64,000 nt of DNA from Massilia niastensis DSM 21313 (lineage in GTDB: Bacteria > Pseudomonadota > Gammaproteobacteria > Burkholderiales > Burkholderiaceae_D), in assembly GCF_000382345.1 (NCBI RefSeq), contig NZ_KB908111.1:1-64000 (forward strand), in the 5' to 3' direction. Below, one piece after another: positions 15,939-25,051 of this stretch. The position numbers were made by a program, and so were the translations under genes. The notes beneath the pieces were generated by a model. The model searched no databases, was not told the DNA's origin, and worked only from the letters and a program-made list of their open reading frames with translations. How positions within the stretch are numbered: the first letter of the stretch is position 1; every line of letters starts with the position of its first letter.

Positions 15939-16829
15939 ATGACCCGGTCCGTTGCCCTTGACCGTCCGCGCCTGCTCATCGTCGGCTGCGGCGACGTCGG
16001 AATGCGCCTGCTGCCGCTGGTGCGCGAGCGCTTCCGCGTGTTCGCCCTGACCAGCCAGCCGGAGCGCCGTCCTGAACTGCGCGCCGCGGGCGCGGTGCCG
16101 GTGCTGGCCGACCTCGACCGCCCGGAGACGCTCGCGCGCCTGCGCAACCTGGCGCCGTGGGTCATCCACCTGGCGCCGCCCCAGCCGGACGGCGACCAGG
16201 ACCGGCGCACGCGCCGCCTCGCGGCGGCGCTCGGCGACCAGGTCAGGCGCATGGTGTACGTGAGCACCAGCGGCGTGTACGGCGACTGCGGCGGCGCGCT
16301 GGTGAGCGAGAGCCGGCCGGTGGCGCCGCGCAATGCGCGCGCGCGCCGGCGCGTGGACGCCGAGCGCGTGCTGCGCGCCTGGGCGCTGGCGACCGGCGCG
16401 CAGCTGGCGATCCTGCGCGTGCCGGGCATCTATGCGCCCGGGCGCCTGCCGCTCAAGCGCCTGGAGCAGGGCACCCCGGCCCTGCGCCCGGAGGATGACG
16501 TCTACACCAGCCACGTGCACGCCGACGACCTGGCGCGCATCGCGCTGCTGGCGCTGCTGCGCGGCCGGCCCGGGCGCGTCTACCATGCGGTGGACGACAC
16601 GCGCATGAAGATGGGCGACTATTTCGATGCCGTCGCCGATGCCTTCGGCCTGGCGCGCCCGCCGCGGCTGCCGCGCGAACAGCTCCAGGCCGCCGTGTCG
16701 CCGATGCTGCTGTCCTTCATGTCCGAGTCGCGCCGGCTCGACAACACGCGCCTGAAGCGCGAACTGCGGATGCGCCTGCGCCATCCCGACGTCGCCATGG
16801 CGCTTGGCCGCATGCTGGCCGTACAATGA
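15939..16829 (+). CDS. NAD(P)-dependent epimerase/oxidoreductase (extended SDR-like)
   Basis: A 296-aa cytoplasmic protein with an N-terminal Rossmann motif (RLLIVGCGDVGMRLL, about residue 11), a YVSTSGVYGDCGG segment with the SDR Ser and Tyr, IYAPGRLPLKRLE and HVHADDLARIALLAL. These are features of the NAD-dependent epimerase/YeeZ-like group. The usual catalytic YxxxK is not clear: the Tyr in SGVYGD lacks a Lys four residues later, so it may not be a standard reductase. The ATG at 15939 places the Rossmann motif at the normal distance from the N-terminus. Confidence 0.75.
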   Translation: MTRSVALDRPRLLIVGCGDVGMRLLPLVRERFRVFALTSQPERRPELRAAGAVPVLADLDRPETLARLRNLAPWVIHLAPPQPDGDQDRRTRRLAAALGDQVRRMVYVSTSGVYGDCGGALVSESRPVAPRNARARRRVDAERVLRAWALATGAQLAILRVPGIYAPGRLPLKRLEQGTPALRPEDDVYTSHVHADDLARIALLALLRGRPGRVYHAVDDTRMKMGDYFDAVADAFGLARPPRLPREQLQAAVSPMLLSFMSESRRLDNTRLKRELRMRLRHPDVAMALGRMLAVQ

Positions 16830-16851
16830 TGGCCCCATTGGAGAGGCACCC

Positions 16852-17073
16852 ATGACCTACGAAGAATACCTGGACGAAGTCACCACCCTGATCGTCGAGA
16901 AATATGGCGTCGACGACGCCGCCGCGATCAAGATCGTGGTCGCGGCCCAGGACAAGGACTATTTCGTCGCCCACGACGACAACGCGGCGATGCGCACCCT
17001 CGACCGCGCCCACGCCGATGCGCGCACACTATACCAGGCCAGCCCGCTGGCCAAGGCCCAGCGCCGCAAGTAG
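16852..17073 (+). CDS. Small conserved-looking protein, 73 aa, unknown
   Basis: An acidic 73-aa protein starting MTYEEYLDEVTTLIVEKYG, predicted largely helical, with no membrane segment. GGAGAGG sits seven bases before the ATG, and the gene lies 22 bp after the epimerase-like gene on the same strand, so the two are probably co-transcribed. I recognise no domain. The regular acidic/aromatic pattern and the good ribosome site support a real gene. Confidence 0.6.
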   Translation: MTYEEYLDEVTTLIVEKYGVDDAAAIKIVVAAQDKDYFVAHDDNAAMRTLDRAHADARTLYQASPLAKAQRRK

Positions 17074-17198
17074 GAAGCCGGCGGCGCTGCCGTCCCGGAA
17101 GCGAAATCTCACGCTCGTCAGCAACAAATAACGACTCTGTGTATGATTTCGCATTCCGCGAAAAAAGCCGTATAAATGGTGCCATTCATGCTTCAGGT

Positions 17199-17228
17199 AC
17201 TAATTTTTCGCTGCGAAACAACATTAGT
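17199..17228. promoter_or_regulatory. Nested dyad, candidate operator
   Basis: The outer arms ACTAAT/ATTAGT enclose an inner TTTCGC/GCGAAA palindrome, in an AT-rich region 33 bp before the start of a small helix-turn-helix-like protein. It could be an operator for autoregulation. No direct evidence. Confidence 0.35.
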
Positions 17229-17260
17229 GAAAAATTTATAACATTCCTGAAAGCCCCGCC

Positions 17261-17518
17261 ATGCCCATCCGCCGACTGCCGCCCGGTGCGGAGTACGACC
17301 CCAACCGCGTCCTCGACGCCATCATTGCCAAACTGCGCCTGAAGAACGACGCCGCGCTGTCGCGCGTGCTCGAAGTGGCGCCGCCGGTGATCAGCAAGAT
17401 CCGCCACAGCGCGCTGCCGATCGGCGCGACGATCCTGTTGCGCATGCATGAAGTGAGCGACTACAGCATCCGCGAACTGCGCGCGCTGATGGTCAAGCCG
17501 GACGGCGCTCCGGCCTGA
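17261..17518 (+). CDS. Small helix-turn-helix-like protein
   Basis: An 85-aa basic protein. The middle (LRLKNDAALSRVLEVAPPVI, then SKIRHSALPIGATILLRMHE) reads like an XRE/Cro-type helix-turn-helix: LKNDAALSRVLEVAPPVISK gives the two helices. The rest is a helical tail (SIRELRAL). This points to a DNA-binding repressor or CI-like regulator, but I do not recognise the family with certainty. It is preceded by 187 bp of AT-rich DNA with a nested dyad, and followed by a strong hairpin shared with the repeat protein on the other strand. Confidence 0.6.
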   Translation: MPIRRLPPGAEYDPNRVLDAIIAKLRLKNDAALSRVLEVAPPVISKIRHSALPIGATILLRMHEVSDYSIRELRALMVKPDGAPA

Positions 17519-17525
17519 AAACGCC

Positions 17526-17566
17526 CGCGGCCGGGGCGGCGGTTCGAGTCCGCCGCGCCGGCCGCG
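17526..17566. terminator. Strong bidirectional hairpin between convergent genes
   Basis: The arms 17526-17542 and 17550-17566 pair over 16 of 17 positions (CGCGGCCGG and GCGGCGG with one G-G mismatch) around a 7-base loop. It lies between the stops of the small helix-turn-helix-like gene and the repeat-protein gene. No T-run on either side. Confidence 0.55.
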
Positions 17567-17580
17567 ACGTCAGGGGACGA

Positions 17581-18258
17581 TCAGGCGGCGGCCAGGGCCT
17601 TGCCGGGGAAGGCGCACCAGGCGCTGGCGCTGCCTTGCGCCAGCGCCTTGCCCGGCGAAGCGCACCAGGCGATGTCGCCGCCTTTGGCCACGGCCTTGCC
17701 CGGCGAGGCGCACCATGCGGCCTCGCTGCCCTTGGCCAGCGCCTTGCCCGGCGAGGCGCACCACGCGGCCTCGCTGCCCTCGACCAGCGCCTTGCCCGGC
17801 GAAGCGCACCAGGCCTCGGCCAGCGACTTGCCCGGGAACGCGCACCATGCTTCCTGACCGGTCGCGGGGATCCCGAACTCGGCCTCGTACAGCGCGCGCA
17901 TGCGCTCGCCCGCGCGCGCCTGTTCGCCTTCGTCGGCCCCGGCGCCGATGCCGACGTACGGGTAGTGGTGCAGGAAGTAGCCGAACGCCTGCTCGCAGTC
18001 GCGCGCGTACTTCATCGTATCCAGGATGTGGTAATGCCAGAAGGTGTCGACGTCGACCGTCGGCGAAGCCTGGGAGTCCGGGTACTTCTTCATCAGGAAC
18101 AGGAAGCGCCGGTACTCGGCTTCCACGGCGGCGGCGCGGACCTCGGACCATCCTTCGCCCGATTCCACATGCATCAGTTTCATCTTGATGGGCGCAAGGT
18201 CCAGCGCTTCGAACGTTTCGAACACTGCAAGCGTTTCAACTTCGGATTTCGTCGACAT
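17581..18258 (-). CDS. GRDP-like protein with six AWCA[S/F]PGK repeats; possible multi-core peptide precursor
   Basis: A 225-aa protein without a signal peptide. Residues 1-130 form a helical domain with TFWHYHILDTMKYARDCEQ (about 72-90), similar to the glycine-rich-domain-protein-like family (DUF1399 type). Residues 137-220 hold six copies of AWCA[S/F]PGK at 137, 149, 165, 181, 197 and 213, the last five with an exact 16-residue period. Each copy has one Trp-Cys pair, and a Gly-rich/acidic spacer separates them. The layout (folded leader, then tandem identical cores) resembles multi-core RiPP precursors, but no modifying enzyme is adjacent. AGAGGTG before the ATG at 18258 fixes the start. 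The histidine kinase gene lies 246 bp upstream on the same strand. Confidence 0.75.
   Translation of the reverse strand: MSTKSEVETLAVFETFEALDLAPIKMKLMHVESGEGWSEVRAAAVEAEYRRFLFLMKKYPDSQASPTVDVDTFWHYHILDTMKYARDCEQAFGYFLHHYPYVGIGAGADEGEQARAGERMRALYEAEFGIPATGQEAWCAFPGKSLAEAWCASPGKALVEGSEAAWCASPGKALAKGSEAAWCASPGKAVAKGGDIAWCASPGKALAQGSASAWCAFPGKALAAA
17599..17850 (-). repeat. Tandem coding repeat, 48-bp unit
   Basis: The six AWCA[S/F]PGK units are nearly identical also at DNA level (GCCTTGCCCGGCGA(A/G)GCGCA on the plus strand recurs), with a 48-bp period over the last five. The low number of silent differences suggests recent expansion or recombination between units. Confidence 0.85.
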
Positions 18259-18504
18259 CGTATTCACCTCTTGTCTGGAGTTTGTGGGGGTGGTGCATGG
18301 CATCCCTGGTTCTGTCCTGCTCGATACCTTACGGTTGGTCCTCCTGCATGAAGCGGATCACGGCCCGATCGAAGACGGTGTCCTTGACCGGTGACAGCGA
18401 TATCCATTTTCCTGTGTATGGTCAGGAGAAATGTTGAGTTTGCTCAAGCAATAACAGGTGTTATTTTTTAATTACAAATGCTTGAGGGTAATTTAGAGGA
18501 GGTC

Positions 18505-20358
18505 TCAGGCTGCTTCGGGGACGCTGGCCGTCCGCTCGGCCTGCGCGGCGGGCAAGCTGCCGGTGAAGGGGATGGTGACGACGATCGTGGTGCCGGTGTC
18601 GGGGCCGCTGCTGAGCGAGAACGAGCCGCCCAGGATGCCGACCCTTTCCTCGATGCCGACCAGGCCGAAGGAGCCGTTGCGGTTGCGGCTGCCCGGCAGC
18701 ATGCCGACGCCGTTGTCGCGGATGGTCATGGTCAGCATGTCGGCATGCTGGCGCAGGTCGATCCAGGCCCGCGTCGCATGCGCATGGCGGGCGACGTTGT
18801 TCAGCGACTCCTGCAGGATGCGGAAGAAGGCGGTGGCGCAATGGTCGTCGATGCGGTAGTCGCCGTCGTCGTCGACCAGCTCGCAGGCGATGCCGGTGCG
18901 GCGCGCGAAGTCGGCCACCTGCCAGTCCACCGCCGCGCTCAGTCCCAGGTCCAGCACGTTCGGGCGCAGGTCGTTGATGATCTGGCGCACGCTGCGGATC
19001 GTGATGTCGATCTGGCGCACCGTGGCCTCGGCGCGCGCGTGCAGGCGGCGGTGCGGGCCGCGGGTGCGGTTGGCCAGGAACTCGGCCTCGATCTTCAGCG
19101 CCAGCAGGTTCTGCGCCAGGTCGTCGTGGATCTCGCGCGCGATGCGCTTGCGCTCGCCCTCCTTGATCTGCTCGGCGTGCGCGGCCAGCAGCCGCAGCTT
19201 CTCGTGGCTGGCCTGCAGCTTGGACTGGCTGGCGCGCAGCTCGCGCGTCATCTCCTCGGCCATGCGCAGCGCATTGCGGCGCGACGAGGCCATGGTCTGG
19301 AACAGCGCATACAGCAGGGCGGTGCTCATCGCGCCGGCGAACGCCGCCAGCCACGGGTAGTACATGTCGAAGCTGGTGTACAGGGCCGACTTGGCGATGC
19401 TGAAATCGGCGCGCCAGAGGCGCTGGTTGAACTCGATCGGCAGGCTGGCGGCGAACATGCTGCCGTCGCCCGCCTGCGGCGGCGGCGGGGCGGGGCGGGA
19501 CGCGCTGGCCAGGCTGTCGTACAGGACCGCGCGCGGCGGCTCCTCGCCCGGCTCGGGCGGCACTTCGGTGAGGTCGGTCAGCACCAGGCGCGCGCCCTTG
19601 ACCGGGAATTCGTCCAGCACCCCGCTCACCAGCCTGGCCACGCCGAAGCCGATGCCGACCGAGCCCACGTAGGCCAGGCGCCGCTCTTCGGGCGTCGCGG
19701 CGGGCAGGCCGCTGCGGTAGACCGGCAGGCGCAGCGCCAGTCCGCTCTGGTTCGGCCCGGGCAGGAGGGCGACCCGGGTGCCGGATGCGCTCACGCTGTT
19801 GGTGTCGCGCGCACGCGCCAGCACCCGGCGCGTATGGCTGCGCGCCTCGAGGTCCATGCCCAGCTTGTCGAGCGAAGGCCGCAGGCGCGGCTCGATGTAG
19901 ACCAGCACCGTGTAGGAGTCGCGTCCCGGCAGCGCCGCCAGCGGCTCGGCGCCATGCGCCAGGCCGAGCGCCCGCATGCGTTCGCGCAGTTCCCGGTCCA
20001 GCGCCGGCAGGCTGGAGGCGGGCACCGCGCGCGCATAGTTGATGACCTGGATGCCGGGGAAGTTGCGCTCGATGTCGAGCTGCTCGACGTAGTGGCGGAA
20101 CTGGTCGGCGCTGGCGTCGGGATCGGCGCGGAACAGGCCGGCGGCGCCGCGCAGCACGTCGCTGTAGCTCTTGATGCGCGCATCGATGGTGTACTGGGCG
20201 GAGCGCGCCATGCTGCGAAAGCGCGTGCGCGCATCGCTCTCGATCGCCTCGGCGGTGGCCAGGTAGCTGCCCGCGCCGAACCCGAGCGACAGCAGCGCTC
20301 CGCTCAGCAAGGTCGCCGGCAAGGCAATCGCGCCGGCGGGATGGCGGGGTGGTTTCAT
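18505..20358 (-). CDS. CHASE-domain sensor histidine kinase (NarL/HisKA_3 type)
   Basis: A 617-aa membrane kinase. Helix 1 (about 10-30) is followed by a periplasmic CHASE domain (about 70-290; FPGIQVINYARAVP), helix 2 (near 320; YPWLAAFAGAMSTALLYALF), a coiled coil and HisKA_3 with the phospho-acceptor His in RKRIAREIHDDLAQNLLAL. The HATPase domain follows (FRILQESLNNVARHAHA; DNGVGM; GSFGLVGIEERV). HisKA_3 kinases normally pair with a NarL/FixJ regulator, but none is adjacent, so it is an orphan here. The CHASE ligand is unknown. It is separated from glnS upstream by a terminator. Confidence 0.88.
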   Translation of the reverse strand: MKPPRHPAGAIALPATLLSGALLSLGFGAGSYLATAEAIESDARTRFRSMARSAQYTIDARIKSYSDVLRGAAGLFRADPDASADQFRHYVEQLDIERNFPGIQVINYARAVPASSLPALDRELRERMRALGLAHGAEPLAALPGRDSYTVLVYIEPRLRPSLDKLGMDLEARSHTRRVLARARDTNSVSASGTRVALLPGPNQSGLALRLPVYRSGLPAATPEERRLAYVGSVGIGFGVARLVSGVLDEFPVKGARLVLTDLTEVPPEPGEEPPRAVLYDSLASASRPAPPPPQAGDGSMFAASLPIEFNQRLWRADFSIAKSALYTSFDMYYPWLAAFAGAMSTALLYALFQTMASSRRNALRMAEEMTRELRASQSKLQASHEKLRLLAAHAEQIKEGERKRIAREIHDDLAQNLLALKIEAEFLANRTRGPHRRLHARAEATVRQIDITIRSVRQIINDLRPNVLDLGLSAAVDWQVADFARRTGIACELVDDDGDYRIDDHCATAFFRILQESLNNVARHAHATRAWIDLRQHADMLTMTIRDNGVGMLPGSRNRNGSFGLVGIEERVGILGGSFSLSSGPDTGTTIVVTIPFTGSLPAAQAERTASVPEAA

Positions 20359-20482
20359 CGTCCTGGTCTCGCGAACTGGCACGTCGTGGCGTACCGATCC
20401 CGCTACGCTAAGCAATGTATTTACCGATGTGCCCTAGCAGGCCTGCTAGGTTTTGCGGAAAAGCAACAGTCATGTGCCAGGC

Positions 20483-20519
20483 GAAAAAAATCCCGCCGCG
20501 GCGCGAACCGGGGCGGGAT
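20483..20519 (-). terminator. Terminator of glnS
   Basis: On the minus strand, ATCCCGCC/GGCGGGAT arms close a 14-base loop and run into seven Ts, about 20 bases past the glnS stop codon. Confidence 0.8.
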
Positions 20520-20537
20520 CCCTGCGGGGAGTGGCGA

Positions 20538-22292
<1,755 letters not shown>

Positions 22293-22475
22293 GAAAAAGT
22301 GTTTTCGATGGGTAAGTTGCGGGCATTTTACCGTAGACAGGGCCGCTTGGTCCCTTGTATGTGGTGAAGCGCACGGTCCGGCGACACCTGGCGGGACATA
22401 CTTGGGGGCCTCGATGATCCCTTGCAAGGTTCAATGATGCATCCGGCATGCCTGCCACGTAATCGTTTTCTATAG

Positions 22476-22481
22476 GATAAT
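22476..22481 (+). promoter_or_regulatory. Possible -10 box of the J-domain operon
   Basis: GATAAT lies 43 bases before the GTG of the J-domain gene in a short T-rich stretch. The -35 region is poor. Confidence 0.3.
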
Positions 22482-22523
22482 CTCCTTTTTGCCCGTTTTG
22501 CGGCTGTTGCCGGGAGAGTTCAA

Positions 22524-22814
22524 GTGGAAAATCTGTATGCGATCCTCGGCGTCGCGCCGAATGCCAGTGACGACGAGATCAAGAAGGTCTACCGTTCGCT
22601 GGCCATGCGCTACCACCCGGACCGCAACCACGCGCCGGGCGCGGAAGCGCGCTTCAAGGCCGTGACCAAGGCCTACGAGGTCCTGTCCGATCCCGCCAGG
22701 CGCGAGGAATACAACCAGAGCGTCAACCACCGCATCGTACTCGATGCCGAGGCCGAGGCCTTCGAGTTGTGGCGTTCGCTGTTCGCGCTCAATGGCGTGA
22801 ACCTGCAGGTCTAG
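22524..22814 (+). CDS. Short J-domain protein
   Basis: A 96-aa protein, essentially a lone J domain ([20 protein letters not shown], then HPD at residues 31-33, then [17 protein letters not shown]), with a 25-residue tail. J domains stimulate the ATPase of Hsp70/DnaK. Without the G/F and zinc regions it must direct DnaK to a specific partner rather than bind unfolded substrate. The GTG start has GGGAGAG upstream. It begins a cluster of five same-strand genes whose later members overlap by 4 bp, so its target may be encoded next to it. Confidence 0.88.
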   Translation: MENLYAILGVAPNASDDEIKKVYRSLAMRYHPDRNHAPGAEARFKAVTKAYEVLSDPARREEYNQSVNHRIVLDAEAEAFELWRSLFALNGVNLQV

Positions 22815-22878
22815 TCGGCACGGCCGCCGCGCCGGCAGGTCCGCCGGTTGCGCATCATTACATCAACAGGATAGAACA

Positions 22879-23388
22879 ATGAAACACGTACATCCCGAAT
22901 TCTCCTTCCAGTCGCGTGAACTGGAAGGGCAGATCGAGGGCACGCTGGGCGATCCGCCCAACCGCAAGAACTACGACATGATGGTCGGCGCCCTGGTGTC
23001 CGAATACGCCGGCGGCTCCGGCCTGGACGACATCAACCTGATGGCGTTCGCGCTGGTCGACAAGATCCGCTTCCTGGACGCCAAGGGCCTGATGCGGGAA
23101 GCGGCGGATTACGAAGGCGGCGATCCGGCGCGGGTGTTCGCGATGGCGGAGTGCAACGGCGAGGACGGCAAGGCCATGTACGAGTCGATGACGGCCAACT
23201 ACCCGGACCTGGCGCGCCAGGCGATCATCACCGCTTTCCTGTACAAGAACCAGGGCCGCTGGGATGACGAAGACCGGTCGCTCGACCAGCTCGGCCGGGA
23301 CGACGACGGCGACGACGACATGGACGACAGCGCCGCGACCGACGATTTCACCCAGCTGTTCGATCCGGAAGGAGGGGATCGCGAATGA
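22879..23388 (+). CDS. Unrecognised acidic protein in the J-domain operon
   Basis: A 169-aa soluble protein with no signal peptide. The N-terminal 130 residues look mainly helical (GLDDINLMAFALVDKIRFLD; ARQAIITAFLYKNQGRWDD), and the tail is strongly acidic (a DDDGDDDMDDS-type segment). I recognise no family. It follows the J-domain gene by 64 bp, and its stop overlaps the next start in ATGA, so it is translated together with the next gene. An acidic tail of this kind can mimic nucleic acid or bind basic partners, but that is speculation. Confidence 0.7.
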   Translation: MKHVHPEFSFQSRELEGQIEGTLGDPPNRKNYDMMVGALVSEYAGGSGLDDINLMAFALVDKIRFLDAKGLMREAADYEGGDPARVFAMAECNGEDGKAMYESMTANYPDLARQAIITAFLYKNQGRWDDEDRSLDQLGRDDDGDDDMDDSAATDDFTQLFDPEGGDRE

Positions 23389-24161
23389 GTGAGAAGAGCA
23401 AGCTTCCCGCGCTGACCAAGCAGGTCAGCGAACTGGTGCTGGCCGGCTCGCTGGAGCACGCCGAAGAGGCGTTCTCGCAGGCGGCCGAGGAGCACGGCGA
23501 CTACGCCGTGACCGAGGTGCTGGCCAGCCTGCCCCCGCAGGTCACCGCCCTGCACCTGTCCGGCTTCGACGGCTCCAAGACCTCGCTGGCGACCATGCTG
23601 GTGCCGGCCAAGGCCTGGGCCGACAGCCTGGCCTACATCGCCGCCACCTGGCCGGACGACATGATCGAGGACGATCCCGAGCGGATCGCCGAGAACCTGT
23701 TCAACCACGTGCACGGCATCGTCTACGCCCAGGACGGCGAGGACCGCCGCAACGAACTGCTGGCCGAAGCCTCGGCGACCGACCATGGCGCGACCGTGTT
23801 CGCGATCCTGTGGTCGCTGGCGCCCAAGGAAATCCTGGAAGTGGCCGGCGAGATCATCTCGAAGGGCCGCTACGTGACCGGCCAGACCACCGGCGACAGC
23901 GACATCGTGCCGCTGGCGATCGACCTGGCCAAGGCCAGCGAGGATGGCTGGGAACGTTCGCTGATCGAGCTGTTCCCGGAATTCCGCCACAGCGCCGACC
24001 TGGCCGATGCCGAACTGCCCGACGATCCGGACGAGGAATCCGAAGTCATGCAGCGCACGACCCGGGAACTGCTGTACCGCCTGCGCAAGCAGGTGCCGTC
24101 GGTGCGCAGCATGCCGCGCCGCGGCACCCGCAAGAGCCTGGGCACGGACATCTTCTCGTGA
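23385..24161 (+). CDS. Unrecognised 258-aa protein in the J-domain operon
   Basis: A soluble, acidic, probably all-helical protein (HAEEAFSQAAEEHGDYAVTE; DDPERIAENLFNHVHGIVYA; RNELLAEASATDHGATVFAI) that ends in a basic stretch (RSMPRRGTRKSLG). No catalytic motif, membrane segment or known domain is visible. The TPR-like alternation of short helices is suggestive only. It overlaps both neighbours by 4 bp (ATGA at the start, GTGA at the end), so it is co-translated with them. Confidence 0.7.
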   Translation: MSEKSKLPALTKQVSELVLAGSLEHAEEAFSQAAEEHGDYAVTEVLASLPPQVTALHLSGFDGSKTSLATMLVPAKAWADSLAYIAATWPDDMIEDDPERIAENLFNHVHGIVYAQDGEDRRNELLAEASATDHGATVFAILWSLAPKEILEVAGEIISKGRYVTGQTTGDSDIVPLAIDLAKASEDGWERSLIELFPEFRHSADLADAELPDDPDEESEVMQRTTRELLYRLRKQVPSVRSMPRRGTRKSLGTDIFS

Positions 24162-25051
24162 GCGGGGCGAGCGCGACAATGCTGCCAGCCATCGTCATCG
24201 AGAAGCCGCCGCGCCTGGTGCGCGCGGTCAGGCTGCTGCCCGGCGAGGCCACGCACGAGGAGGCGGCGGTCCTGGCGGACGAACTGTCCGGGATCACCGC
24301 CATGGTGGCCGAGAAATTCACCAACGACCGCACCGCGGAAGGCATCCAGCGCGCGCTGCTGCTGACCGTGGGCGGCGTCTCGCTCGGCCTCGAGCACCTG
24401 GTCGAGGGCGAGGACGACCTCCCCGCGCTCGACATCCTGATCGGGGAGGGCGCCGAGCACGTGTTCCAGACCGGCTTCCGCCTGATCCGCGAACTGGCCG
24501 CGCTGCCCGAGGACAGCCTGGTCGGCGAATACGACAACGACCCGGTCTACTCGCAGCGCCGCCTGAAGGAGCTGTTCGTCGACATCTGCACCGCCGATCC
24601 GGGCGAGTCCTGGTCCGGCTACGAGCGCTACCTCGGCCAGCTGGAGCAGCGCAAGGGAGTGCAGGCCATCGTGCGCGCCGCCCAGTGGCTGCGCCGCCAC
24701 CACTACGAAGGCCCGATCAACGACCCCGACCTGAACGCCGAAGGCGTGATCGCGCTGGCGATCATCTTCGCGGTCGAAGGCGGCGGCCGGATCACCGCGC
24801 GCGCCGGGCAGAAGGAATTCGAGCGCTTCGTCGCTTCGGTGCGCAGGAACAAGCCCGACTTCGAGGCCGGCTGGGCCGAGCTGATGGCGCGCATTCCCGC
24901 GGCCCACCAGGGCATCATCGCCGAGCGCATCGATACCTACCGCAAGAGCTGCACGCTGCTGCAGAGCATCGGCACCAGGGCCGGCATCAAGCAGCTGTTC
25001 GCCGAACTGGAGAACTACGCCGGGTCGGAACTCGACGCGGACTATCCGTGA
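24158..25051 (+). CDS. Unrecognised 297-aa protein in the J-domain operon
   Basis: A soluble helical protein (ATHEEAAVLADELSGITAMV; LKELFVDICTADPGESWSGY; KQLFAELENYAGSELDADYP) without a recognisable domain. The GTG at 24158 forms a GTGA overlap with the previous stop, matching the other junctions in this operon; an ATG at 24179 is the alternative. Its composition is similar to the two preceding genes, so the three may form one complex with the J-domain protein. Confidence 0.68.
   Translation: MSGASATMLPAIVIEKPPRLVRAVRLLPGEATHEEAAVLADELSGITAMVAEKFTNDRTAEGIQRALLLTVGGVSLGLEHLVEGEDDLPALDILIGEGAEHVFQTGFRLIRELAALPEDSLVGEYDNDPVYSQRRLKELFVDICTADPGESWSGYERYLGQLEQRKGVQAIVRAAQWLRRHHYEGPINDPDLNAEGVIALAIIFAVEGGGRITARAGQKEFERFVASVRRNKPDFEAGWAELMARIPAAHQGIIAERIDTYRKSCTLLQSIGTRAGIKQLFAELENYAGSELDADYP

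Noticed and set aside
17526-17566. GGTTCGAGTCC in the hairpin resembles a tRNA T-arm.
   Set aside because: No acceptor, D or anticodon arm is found upstream (that DNA is coding) and no CCA end; it is a GC-rich hairpin between genes.
18450-18469. AATAAC/GTTATT hairpin with Ts as a terminator.
   Set aside because: It is oriented to the plus strand, where no gene precedes it; the stem is short and AT-rich.
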